DNA of 64,000 nt from a virus. The notes under the pieces are model-generated. The model was not told the origin of the DNA, searched no databases, and saw nothing but the letters and a program-made list of their open reading frames with translations. Position 1 is the first letter of the stretch, and each line of letters starts with the position of its first letter. Positions 5,475-12,728 of this stretch are shown here, one piece after another. The stretch covers positions 1 to 64,000 of IMG/VR virus record IMGVR_UViG_3300011116_000834; one strand, given 5' to 3'. The translations under genes were made by a program, and so were the position numbers.

Positions 5475-5526
5475 GCCATGAGTATGCCATATGATTAGCT
5501 AAATGCAAGCGATTGTATTGATATTC
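5475..5526 (-). promoter_or_regulatory. Early leaderless promoter (minus strand, gene 5474-5304)
   Basis: Minus strand: a GAATATC box, -35 TTGCAT (5508-5503), 16 bp, -10 CATACT (5486-5481), 6 nt, ATG at 5474. Confidence 0.8.
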
Positions 5527-5717
5527 TTTGCTGGTGCATCTGGTACAGACCATCCAGGTAAACCAGAGGGGTCATCACACTATGGGAAAGCTAGAAGGGA
5601 CTTATTATGGGACCCAGGGCTAGCAATTTTTCCCGCTACCAAAATCCCCCTTCAAAGTTGATTCCCCGAATTCCAAAATTTTTTCGCTATGAAAATTGAG
5701 TTTCTATAAGTCGCATA
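5527..5717. other. Noncoding junction between GC-rich early block and AT-rich cassette
   Basis: About 190 bases with no convincing gene. A 52-codon frame on the plus strand begins at 5503, but that ATG lies inside the -35 box of the leftward promoter and has no ribosome binding site. Base composition changes across this stretch. Confidence 0.5.
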
Positions 5718-5750
5718 AAAAACCCCCCATTGCTGGGGGGTTTTGTTTTA
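5718..5750. terminator. Bidirectional terminator
   Basis: AACCCCCC pairs with GGGGGGTT, with A-rich sequence on the left and TTTTGTTTTA on the right. It ends the minus-strand gene 6248-5748. Confidence 0.85.
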
Positions 5751-6248
5751 TTGATCAACTGCAAATATGGGAATTTCACCCACATCACCCAATCCTCCTA
5801 CTCCGAGGAATGGATATTTCGGTATATTCGGAATTAATCCAAATAGAGAGTTTAAATCGTTTGATGTATCGATCCCTGCATTTACTATGCTTCTACCATT
5901 AATGGATCTTATGAATCTATTTTGTCCAGACAATGTTCTCTTTTGCATTTTTCCAGTGTTTAGATTGAAGAACCATACTGTTGGACGAACAACATAACCA
6001 GATCCAGTGCTATGGGAATAGTTTGGCATGTTAAGAGGTGAATCTGGTGAATTCGCTGGTATTGCTGGACCAATGTTCAAGTTTCCGTTTTCATTTACAA
6101 CCCAATAGAAGTCGTTGCCATCCAGAAACCATTTACCTCCACCATTGGGTGGATATTCCGATGGTGGGATATTATCCATATTAAGGTCTTCATTCAATAA
6201 GGATTCGATTAATCTTTCTCTGATTCTATTTTTCATTTGATCGTGCAT
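5748..6248 (-). CDS. Putative internal head protein, capsid-targeting N-terminus
   Basis: A 166-residue protein. Residues about 1-21 form a basic amphipathic helix ending SLLNE (MHDQMKNRIRERLIESLLNE), the form of T4 internal-protein propeptides cut after (L/I)-x-E by prohead protease gp21. The rest is Pro-, Gly- and Asn-rich with GGGKWFLDGNDFYWVVNENGN, a Trp/Tyr/Gly motif shared with neighbours. The function of the mature part is unknown; packaging into the head is inferred from the N-terminus. It is alone on the minus strand at the start of the cassette. A TATAAATA box for the rightward genes lies in its upstream region. Confidence 0.7.
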   Translation of the reverse strand: MHDQMKNRIRERLIESLLNEDLNMDNIPPSEYPPNGGGKWFLDGNDFYWVVNENGNLNIGPAIPANSPDSPLNMPNYSHSTGSGYVVRPTVWFFNLNTGKMQKRTLSGQNRFIRSINGRSIVNAGIDTSNDLNSLFGLIPNIPKYPFLGVGGLGDVGEIPIFAVDQ

Positions 6249-6262
6249 ATTCTTATATATTG

Positions 6263-6270
6263 TATAAATA
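6263..6270 (+). promoter_or_regulatory. T4-type late promoter
   Basis: An exact TATAAATA. The start codon at 6297 lies 26 nt downstream, with a GAAGGA ribosome binding site between. Confidence 0.7.
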
Positions 6271-6296
6271 TCCTATACAACCTGAAGGAAAAATAT

Positions 6297-6587
6297 ATGA
6301 ACTTAAAAGAATATTATAGAGCAAGATTAAGTAATCTACTCAGCGAAGAAAAAGCGAAAAAGCAAAGTTTGGAAAAACAGTCCGATACCGCATTGGGAGA
6401 TTTGGAGGGTTTGATTGACGATGCGCATGCTAGGATGAAAAGATCTAATGATCCTAGATTCGCTGCGCAGCATAAAACCTTAGCAAACCATTTCATGGAT
6501 GCATGGAATCACCATATGGTCGGTGAATACGACAAGGCAATTGAAGTTGCTCGTCGTGGAATAGCAGCAAAAAGTAAGAAAGATTGA
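6297..6587 (+). CDS. Small helical protein with capsid-targeting-like N-terminus
   Basis: A 96-residue, mostly helical protein. The N-terminus MNLKEYYRARLSNLLSEE is a basic amphipathic helix ending LLSE, as in the putative packaged proteins around it. The remainder has Lys/Glu-rich helices and no recognised domain. A good ribosome binding site (GAAGGA) sets the start. Its stop overlaps the TTG start of the next gene as TTGA, so the two are probably coupled. Confidence 0.7.
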   Translation: MNLKEYYRARLSNLLSEEKAKKQSLEKQSDTALGDLEGLIDDAHARMKRSNDPRFAAQHKTLANHFMDAWNHHMVGEYDKAIEVARRGIAAKSKKD

Positions 6588-7447
6588 ATAGAATTCTAAC
6601 CCAGATATCGTGTGAACTTGCTGCGTCTCCAGAAGAGCATCGCAGCGGTCTCATGCATAGAAGGAATCTTCCACCAGGAACTGGAATGCTCTTTCGGTTC
6701 GATGCACCAGACATTCTATCCTTCTGGGGAAGAAACACTCTCATTCCGCTCGACATTGCATTCATTGATGAGAATGGAATCATAGAGAGCATCGGAGCAA
6801 TTTCTCCACAGTCTCGGAATACCATTCGCAGCAATGGTCCATGTCTATATGCACTTGAGGTTTCTCGCGGAACATTCGATGAGCATGGTGTCCAAATAGG
6901 GAACTTCGTGCAAATGGAAAATAATAAATATGGAGTCGATGTTTCCATATATGAGGCATCAGAAAAAAATTTAAGGGAAAACACATTGAAAAGTTTAAAG
7001 ACTTTACTCAGGCAAAAATTAATAGAAAAGCAATTGTATAGTAATAATGCTCGTATAGAACAATTAAATCCTAACAATACAGGTAATAAAACAGAGGAAC
7101 CTGAATATTCACCTGAAGATCCAAATTGGCCTTCTTGGATTCCTATATTTCCTCCAGACCTTATAGAAAATGGTAGAGATATATGGATATTTAATCCCAA
7201 AGATGGATTATGGCATCATATACTTTATACTGGTTATGATACAATAATAATTAAAGATGAAATCCCATTTGGATTCCCACCAGGTGGTCATCTATATTGG
7301 AGACCAGGTATGGATGAACCTAGATTCCATTGGCCAATTATTGATAATGATAATTCATATGCTACAGAAATTAATTCACCTTCATCTACTCAAACATTAA
7401 AACCCAATTTTAATACATCACAAATAGTAGATACTAAAATAGATTGA
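6584..7447 (+). CDS. DUF192 domain fused to a Trp/Pro-rich segment
   Basis: A 287-residue protein. Residues about 8-110 match DUF192: SGLMHRRNLPPGTGMLFRF, then FWGRNTLIPLDIAFID and a conserved LEVSRGTF region. DUF192 is a small beta-fold found in exported bacterial proteins and archaea; function not settled. Residues about 130-150 (SLKTLLRQKLIEK) look like the capsid-targeting helix seen at the N-terminus of neighbours, here internal. Residues about 175-260 are Trp/Pro/Gly-rich (PNWPSWIPIF, WIFNPKDGLWHHI, YWRPGMDEP). The arrangement suggests two genes joined in frame. The start is TTG, overlapping the previous stop. Confidence 0.75.
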   Translation: MNRILTQISCELAASPEEHRSGLMHRRNLPPGTGMLFRFDAPDILSFWGRNTLIPLDIAFIDENGIIESIGAISPQSRNTIRSNGPCLYALEVSRGTFDEHGVQIGNFVQMENNKYGVDVSIYEASEKNLRENTLKSLKTLLRQKLIEKQLYSNNARIEQLNPNNTGNKTEEPEYSPEDPNWPSWIPIFPPDLIENGRDIWIFNPKDGLWHHILYTGYDTIIIKDEIPFGFPPGGHLYWRPGMDEPRFHWPIIDNDNSYATEINSPSSTQTLKPNFNTSQIVDTKID

Positions 7448-7459
7448 ATTGGAACTATA

Positions 7460-7948
7460 ATGAATCAGCAAATAAAAGATAAAATTAAGCGTAAAATATA
7501 TGAACATCTTTTAAAAGAACAAGAAATGCCTGAGGGGGAGGGCGATGGTTGGCTTGAAGACTGGCCTAACTGGATTCCTCATAATTTATATCCAGCTTCA
7601 GGTCCAGGAGTGGGTCCACATATTCCAATTTGGATTTGGAATCCAGATGATAACACATGGTATCAGGTTTATTATTCACATAATCCTCCAGGATGGGTTA
7701 GAATAATTGAGCAACGACCAGGTGATGTGGGGCACCCACCAAATGGTTTGTTTTGGAAGCCAGGAATGAAGTACCCAAAACTTCAGAATCCCGTACTACC
7801 TCGTATACCACCCACTATACCAAGACCCTCAAAACCATTAACAAATCCAAATCCATGGTATGATCCTAATGGTGAGTTTCCTTGGAATACACCATGGGAT
7901 CCGATTCAAAATAGGCCGCTCAAACCACTATCACAGCAACTAGATTAA
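7460..7948 (+). CDS. Putative internal head protein, Trp/Pro-rich
   Basis: A 162-residue protein. The N-terminal basic helix ends in HLLKEQ (about residue 21), matching the (L/I)-x-E cleavage pattern. The body is very rich in Trp, Pro, Gly and Asn, with WIWNPDDNTWYQVYY and GLFWKPGMKYP. These same blocks occur in the second half of the preceding protein, so the two are paralogues in part. No enzyme motif is visible. A terminator follows. Confidence 0.7.
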   Translation: MNQQIKDKIKRKIYEHLLKEQEMPEGEGDGWLEDWPNWIPHNLYPASGPGVGPHIPIWIWNPDDNTWYQVYYSHNPPGWVRIIEQRPGDVGHPPNGLFWKPGMKYPKLQNPVLPRIPPTIPRPSKPLTNPNPWYDPNGEFPWNTPWDPIQNRPLKPLSQQLD

Positions 7949-7954
7949 TACAAA

Positions 7955-7986
7955 CAAATCCCATCGAAAGGTGGGATTTGTTTTTA
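7955..7986 (+). terminator. Rho-independent terminator
   Basis: ACAAATCCCA pairs with TGGGATTTGT and is followed by TTTT. The next gene's late promoter begins at its edge. Confidence 0.85.
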
Positions 7987-7994
7987 CATAAATA
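7987..7994 (+). promoter_or_regulatory. Late-type promoter, 6 nt from the start codon
   Basis: CATAAATA, one base from the T4 late consensus, with 6 nt to ATG 8001. Transcription would start at or next to the ATG. Confidence 0.55.
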
Positions 7995-8000
7995 TGTAAT

Positions 8001-8342
8001 ATGGATTTTACAAAATATTATAAATTCAAACTTCAAGAGCAATTGATTAATCCACCAGGAACAATCAATCCACATCGACCAGGTTCTCCAGGTTATAATA
8101 GCAATCCTCAATTTCCAGGAACACCGCCAGGAACAGTTCCTCCCGTATCACCACCACCAGTTAATGATCATCCAGTATTTCAGGGTCCTAATGATAATCC
8201 TAACAATCGATCTCCTATATTGTGGGAACCACCACCATACTGGCATCCAATCTGGAATCCGAAAGGATATCATCCAATTTGGAATCCCCATGGTATAAAG
8301 GGAAACTGGGGACCATTACGACCAGGTGAAGATTATGTCTAA
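8001..8342 (+). CDS. Pro/Asn/Gly-rich hypothetical protein of the cassette
   Basis: A 113-residue protein. The short N-terminus MDFTKYYKFKLQEQ ends in LQE, resembling the capsid-targeting propeptides nearby. The rest is low-complexity and nearly a third Pro, with WEPPPYWHPIWNPKGYHPIWNP (two near-copies of a HPIWNP unit). No fold or function can be assigned. There is no clear ribosome binding site; the late-type box 6 nt upstream suggests a leaderless start. Confidence 0.65.
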   Translation: MDFTKYYKFKLQEQLINPPGTINPHRPGSPGYNSNPQFPGTPPGTVPPVSPPPVNDHPVFQGPNDNPNNRSPILWEPPPYWHPIWNPKGYHPIWNPHGIKGNWGPLRPGEDYV

Positions 8343-8345
8343 ATA
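8338..8345 (+). promoter_or_regulatory. Possible late-type promoter
   Basis: TCTAAATA overlaps the preceding stop codon and lies 6 nt before ATG 8352. A weaker match than 7987. Confidence 0.35.
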
Positions 8346-8351
8346 TACAAT

Positions 8352-9116
8352 ATGGAAAATATAACTCATAAATTTTGGTTGAAACCAGGCGGAACACTTC
8401 ATACTTTTGAAGATAGCATTACGCATCATCATATACATGAGGTTCTTGATCATCCAGAACAATTTGGTACTTCTATTCCCGAATTGACTGCAATTCATCA
8501 AGAAGGCAGAAAAGCAGGAATAGAGTCACATGATATCTCGCATCCTGATTTTACTTGGTCTGAAGGAATCCATAATTTTCTTGCAAAAAAGGGATTCATT
8601 CGTGGGTTAAACAACTCAAATAAACGGAAGAGTAGTTTTGATCTACAGTCGTCAAAGGGTCAACCACACCCAAGTGAATTCGTAGAACATGTTCGTGGTT
8701 TGGTTCAGCATATACCAAAAGACGACAGACCAATTTTAATTCATCTAGATTTTAATCCATTTGCAGATAAGGATGATCCTCATGGAACTTCAGTTGAAGA
8801 ATTTGACGACACTGCTAAAAAATTCTTAGAAGATCGTGGGATAGATAAAAAGCATTATAAAGATACAGGATCGATTCATCTTACAAGTTGGCAGGATATT
8901 CATAAATTTATAGGTGAATCTGGCGGAAAAAGAAGAAGAATTGGTGATATCGATGAACCCAATTCAGTTACAAGTGCTCATGTGCGAAATGCATTAGGTG
9001 CAAATCCAGGAAATGTTCCAAAGGCAATTTGGAATAACATGAGAAATTTTGGAGATTCCTATACTCCAAGCATATTGTCATTTAGATCTTTCCTAAAGGA
9101 AATGTATTCTAAATAA
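8352..9116 (+). CDS. Hypothetical protein, His-rich, with capsid-targeting-like C-terminus
   Basis: A 254-residue alpha/beta protein. The N-terminal part is His-rich (THHHIHEVLDHPEQFG). The central region HIPKDDRPILIHLDFNPFAD and SIHLTSWQDIHKFIGE reads like a Rossmann-type or nuclease-like core, but no family is recognised. The last residues, LSFRSFLKEMYSK, resemble the targeting helix that is N-terminal in the neighbours, which is unusual. Within the packaged-cargo cassette it is a candidate injected enzyme. No ribosome binding site is evident. Confidence 0.7.
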   Translation: MENITHKFWLKPGGTLHTFEDSITHHHIHEVLDHPEQFGTSIPELTAIHQEGRKAGIESHDISHPDFTWSEGIHNFLAKKGFIRGLNNSNKRKSSFDLQSSKGQPHPSEFVEHVRGLVQHIPKDDRPILIHLDFNPFADKDDPHGTSVEEFDDTAKKFLEDRGIDKKHYKDTGSIHLTSWQDIHKFIGESGGKRRRIGDIDEPNSVTSAHVRNALGANPGNVPKAIWNNMRNFGDSYTPSILSFRSFLKEMYSK

Positions 9117-9131
9117 TAGGGAAATTCATAT

Positions 9132-9731
9132 ATGGATATAAATCAATTCAAACAATCATTGCAAAATGTTTTCCTAAACGAAAACTCATATAATACCCAT
9201 GATATAAAAGCATGGCAAAGCGGAGTTCGAAGTGCACAACTTTCGGGTAATCCAAATTTCAGAACAGGATTACAAGCACATCCTTTGTTCCATGCTGGAT
9301 ATCAAGCAGGAATGCGTATTGGACCACATGCAGAAGATCCATCTCATATGGCAAATGCAGTAAGTCCAGAAAGACTTCGCTCATATCGGGATTCGACAAA
9401 AATACATGATCATATGGTAGCAAAGGTAGCAGATCACTTTGCTCCTATTCTTGCTGGTCAAGAACCAGATATGATTCCACATTATAAGAATCTAATATCT
9501 TCTCATCTTAATAATCACGAAAGTGGTCAATTCAAATCATCAAAAGATGCAGCAACTGCTGCATTGCAGATCTTTGGCAATCACCCAAACATGAGCAGAC
9601 GCTGGGATGATGTAATTACATCGTGGGAAGGCAGCACACATAATCCAAATTATAGATCTCGTAATTCGCAAGGAAGTCCATTCCGAAATGAGTCTGCTGC
9701 CAATCATTGGTATGCTCATACATTTTTCTGA
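9132..9731 (+). CDS. Putative internal head protein
   Basis: A 199-residue protein. The N-terminal helix MDINQFKQSLQNVFLNEN ends FLNE, the predicted prohead-protease site. The mature part is helical, His- and Ser-rich, and shows no recognised domain (for example KAWQSGVRSAQLSGNPNF, MVAKVADHFAPILAG). It overlaps no neighbour; a GGGA-type purine run precedes the start. Function unknown. Confidence 0.7.
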   Translation: MDINQFKQSLQNVFLNENSYNTHDIKAWQSGVRSAQLSGNPNFRTGLQAHPLFHAGYQAGMRIGPHAEDPSHMANAVSPERLRSYRDSTKIHDHMVAKVADHFAPILAGQEPDMIPHYKNLISSHLNNHESGQFKSSKDAATAALQIFGNHPNMSRRWDDVITSWEGSTHNPNYRSRNSQGSPFRNESAANHWYAHTFF

Positions 9732-9739
9732 GAACACAT

Positions 9740-10849
9740 ATGCTAACATTTAGAAATTTTATCGTTGAATCCGAAGAAAACAAATTATTTCTTGAAGATG
9801 AAAGATTTGGAGATTATCTCGTATATCTTTCTGAAGCACATCTATCTCTACTTTCAGAAGCACAGTTATCATTGAATGTGATAAATCCCCATGGAAACAA
9901 TCAACAAGTTTCATGGGGTAGTGTGAAGCAAGGATTTGATCAGGCATCAAATCGACAACAAAGAAGAAACCTTGCAAGGGAAGCAAGAAAGATTCGTCCT
10001 CAGAATCTACTTGGTGCTGAAGGATCAAATCCAAAACTTGCAAAGGAAGGTGAGAATGTTCCAGAATATGCAACCAAGGGACTTTCACTTACTCCATCGG
10101 ATGAATCTGGAAGAATCAATACTTGTTCATGTGCAACAGAAGAATGTCGCGCTGCTTGCTTGAATAAAGCAGGTCGTGGAGCAATGACATTCACACAAAA
10201 GGCAAGACTTGCGCGAACCAACTTCATGTTGGATCATCCTCAGCATTTCATGTCAATGCTTCATGATGAAATCGATGCACATGAAAAATCAGCAACCAAG
10301 AAGGGCAAGAAAGCAGCAGTTCGTCTGAACATCGTTTCCGATATTCCTTGGGAAAAACTACATCCTGAAGTCTTCAGTCAACATCCAAATACTCAGTTCT
10401 ATGATTATACCAAGATTGCAGGAAGAGTATTAAATCCAGATGGATCTAAGAAGCAACTTCCTTCAAATTATCACCTGACATTCTCTTCCACGGGTATACA
10501 TGATCGTGGAAACTGGGATGATGCAAGAAAGCATCTTGACAATGGTGGAGTCGTCGCAATGGTATTCAAAGTACCAGCAGCAAGAAATGGAAAGAAAGGT
10601 GGAGATCTTCCCACTCATGTAGTAGACCAGAAGACTGGAAAGAAGTATAGAGTAATTGATGGAGATCTTCACGATCATAGACATCTGGATCATGTTTATA
10701 ACGATGCATCACCAGATGAAGGATTGATTGCTGGTCTTCGTATCAAAGGTGGAAGGAAGATGGCAGAGAAAGCAGGAGATTTTGCTGTTTCCACAACTCC
10801 TGGACAAGATCATGTTGTTGTTCCAGATATTCAAAGGAAGAAAAAATGA
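9740..10849 (+). CDS. Conserved phage protein with CxC/YDYTK motifs, capsid-targeting N-terminus
   Basis: A 369-residue protein. The N-terminus MLTFRNFIVESEE has the short targeting pattern (FIVE). From about residue 105 it matches a family widespread in phages (I recall it as DUF7227-like): GLSLTPSD, INTCSCATEECRAACLNKAG, an AR-x-x-RT-NFML segment, VRLNIVSDIPWE, FYDYTKIAGR and VIDGDLHDHRHLD. The clustered Cys and the Asp/His end suggest metal binding and perhaps nucleic-acid processing, but the reaction is not known. The start at 9740 is preferred over one at 9707, which would overlap the upstream gene. Confidence 0.75.
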   Translation: MLTFRNFIVESEENKLFLEDERFGDYLVYLSEAHLSLLSEAQLSLNVINPHGNNQQVSWGSVKQGFDQASNRQQRRNLAREARKIRPQNLLGAEGSNPKLAKEGENVPEYATKGLSLTPSDESGRINTCSCATEECRAACLNKAGRGAMTFTQKARLARTNFMLDHPQHFMSMLHDEIDAHEKSATKKGKKAAVRLNIVSDIPWEKLHPEVFSQHPNTQFYDYTKIAGRVLNPDGSKKQLPSNYHLTFSSTGIHDRGNWDDARKHLDNGGVVAMVFKVPAARNGKKGGDLPTHVVDQKTGKKYRVIDGDLHDHRHLDHVYNDASPDEGLIAGLRIKGGRKMAEKAGDFAVSTTPGQDHVVVPDIQRKKK

Positions 10850-11568
10850 ATTACGAATTTAAAAATAAATTAAAAGCAAGATTGTATGAACAATTATTGA
10901 ATGAACAAATCGCCAAACCAATAAAAAACATTTTAGTAGATCCTTCTTTATGGATACCATGGATTAAGGGAATATTCAGAACGGATATAGAGCGTTTCGG
11001 TGTGCGTTTATTTTCTAATAAAGAAACTATTCAACGATTTCTTGGTAGAACTCTTACTGCTGAAGAAATGGCAGCAATGAGAGCAAATGGTACTTGGGAA
11101 AGATATCAGAATGCTTATAGAGATTCTACTGAATTCTGGCATATAATTGAAAATTGGGGAGGTGTAGGAAAATTTGGACTTAATAATTTTGATAATTTCT
11201 ATCTAACTCAGGAAGGTAGATATTTTGTACAAAATATAGAAAATGGAAAATGGTATGGTGTAGGAGTAAGAGGATATCCAAATCCCAGTCCTCCACCAGC
11301 AACTCTTGTTAGACTTTATCCAGAATTTGAAATGCCACCAGGCTGGAAACCAGGAATGGACTATCCTCATGATGTTGGAGGTGGGTCAGGAGTTGGAACA
11401 ATGAGAAATCCTAATAATGAAGAAATGGGACATGGAGTTGGAATCATTCGTAATGGACCTGGACCTGGATCTGGATCTGGACCTGGATCAATACCATCAG
11501 GTGAAAGACCAACTGAAGATCGTGGAATAGATCCATGGAATTCAGATACACCCTTTCAACAAGCATAA
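10846..11568 (+). CDS. Putative internal head protein, paralogue 1 of a Trp/Pro family
   Basis: A 240-residue protein. The N-terminal basic helix ends EQLLNEQ (about residue 20). The middle is a helical region, then a beta unit GRYFVQNIENGKWYGVGVRGY, then EMPPGWKPGMDYP. A Gly/Pro/Ser linker leads to the C-terminal tag EDRGIDPWNSDTPFQQA, shared with the proteins at 12729 and 13458. The ATG overlaps the previous stop as ATGA, with AAGGAAG upstream. Confidence 0.75.
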   Translation: MNYEFKNKLKARLYEQLLNEQIAKPIKNILVDPSLWIPWIKGIFRTDIERFGVRLFSNKETIQRFLGRTLTAEEMAAMRANGTWERYQNAYRDSTEFWHIIENWGGVGKFGLNNFDNFYLTQEGRYFVQNIENGKWYGVGVRGYPNPSPPPATLVRLYPEFEMPPGWKPGMDYPHDVGGGSGVGTMRNPNNEEMGHGVGIIRNGPGPGSGSGPGSIPSGERPTEDRGIDPWNSDTPFQQA

Positions 11569-11575
11569 TATTAAA

Positions 11576-11608
11576 AAACAACCCCCGCAAAACGGGGGTT
11601 GTTTTTAT
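11576..11608. terminator. Bidirectional terminator between convergent genes
   Basis: CAACCCCCG pairs with CGGGGGTTG, with A-rich and T-rich flanks; it serves 10846-11568 and the minus-strand gene 12679-11621. Confidence 0.85.
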
Positions 11609-11620
11609 TTCATTATTAAT

Positions 11621-12679
11621 TTATTCATACCATAGATCTGGTTTTCTTCCCCCTCTTGGTCGTTCTGGTCTTTGGGGTTCAATAGTTCTTACACTATCGT
11701 CTATCCACCATTCAGCACCTTCCGCTGGATTCTTTATCCATTGTCTATTTTCTCTATCCCAATAAAATGTATTTGGAGTATATCCTCGTATTAATCTCCA
11801 TTGTCCTCTATATTGTTCATATGCAGGATTTTGGATATAACGCCAATGACCCCCTTCGACATCCCATACCCATCCATCTGGCGGATGTGCATCTGGCGTT
11901 CCTTCTCCAGGCATACCCCATCCCCATGGATGCATTCCATGAACATATGGATTTTCATAACTTTCATCACCTGGATGTGATGTATATTGCCATCCTCTAT
12001 CTTCATAATACTGTCTGAATATATTATTAAGTGTTCCATCGGGATCTCTATAATCTAGTGGTGGAGCAGCTTCTTCGGGGGTCATTGGACCACCTTCGCG
12101 TAATCTCATTATTACTAATAGCATTCCAGCAATTCCCCACATCTGATTTCTAAATTTATCCGATAGTAAATATGCCATTGTTCCATCAGGATCCCATTGA
12201 CCACCTCCTTGATATAAATGTCTATGTTCATATAACCAATCAAATAAATCTTCAGCAGTACGAACTCCAGGAGCTAAGTGATCTCTTGTATTCATGCAAA
12301 GTTCTAATAAACTATGAGCTTTACGATAATAATCATGTCCAATTGGTGGAGGCCATGATACATTTGGTGGCCATCCTGGTGGAGCAAATGGAGGGTATGG
12401 AACAGGTGGTACTCTACCATTAGGATCAAATAACCAAGGCCATGCCGATGGGGGATTACCACTTCCATCCCATGAACCCCATCCTCCAAAATTTTCATCA
12501 GCAGATGGAGTCTGCCATGGATGCATTCCATGGAATCTATCCATCCAACCTGGTGGTGCATCTGGTGTTGCTTGTTGAGATCCTTGACCAATATTATATT
12601 CACCAGTATCTTGTGTTCCTAATGAATTGGGATCAGTGATTTCAAGAATAACTTTATAATGATTAGCTAGTTTTTTCAT
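11621..12679 (-). CDS. Large Trp/Pro/Gly-rich protein on the opposite strand
   Basis: A 352-residue protein. The short N-terminus MKKLANHYKVILEI ends VILE, the targeting pattern. Most of the chain is low-complexity Pro/Trp/Gly with repeated HGMHPW units and GHWRYIQNPAYEQYRGQW. A helical insert lies at about residues 115-205 (KAHSLLELCMNTRDHLAPG, FRNQMWGIAGMLLVIM). No enzyme family recognised. It is a single minus-strand gene within plus-strand neighbours, with its own late-type box. Confidence 0.7.
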   Translation of the reverse strand: MKKLANHYKVILEITDPNSLGTQDTGEYNIGQGSQQATPDAPPGWMDRFHGMHPWQTPSADENFGGWGSWDGSGNPPSAWPWLFDPNGRVPPVPYPPFAPPGWPPNVSWPPPIGHDYYRKAHSLLELCMNTRDHLAPGVRTAEDLFDWLYEHRHLYQGGGQWDPDGTMAYLLSDKFRNQMWGIAGMLLVIMRLREGGPMTPEEAAPPLDYRDPDGTLNNIFRQYYEDRGWQYTSHPGDESYENPYVHGMHPWGWGMPGEGTPDAHPPDGWVWDVEGGHWRYIQNPAYEQYRGQWRLIRGYTPNTFYWDRENRQWIKNPAEGAEWWIDDSVRTIEPQRPERPRGGRKPDLWYE

Positions 12680-12691
12680 AGTTCTATAGAT

Positions 12692-12699
12692 TATTTATA
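12692..12699 (-). promoter_or_regulatory. T4-type late promoter (minus strand)
   Basis: TATAAATA on the minus strand, 12 nt before the ATG at 12679, giving a very short leader at most. Confidence 0.6.
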
Positions 12700-12728
12700 A
12701 AAGATATATAATTGGTTGGAGATATTAT

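Noticed and set aside
5250-5498. Plus-strand reading frame of 82 codons over the gene at 5304-5474
   Set aside because: It begins inside an operator-like repeat, has no ribosome binding site or promoter, and is antisense to a frame with an exact leaderless promoter.
5503-5661. 52-codon plus-strand frame
   Set aside because: Its ATG is part of the -35 box of the leftward promoter; there is no ribosome binding site and no recognised product.
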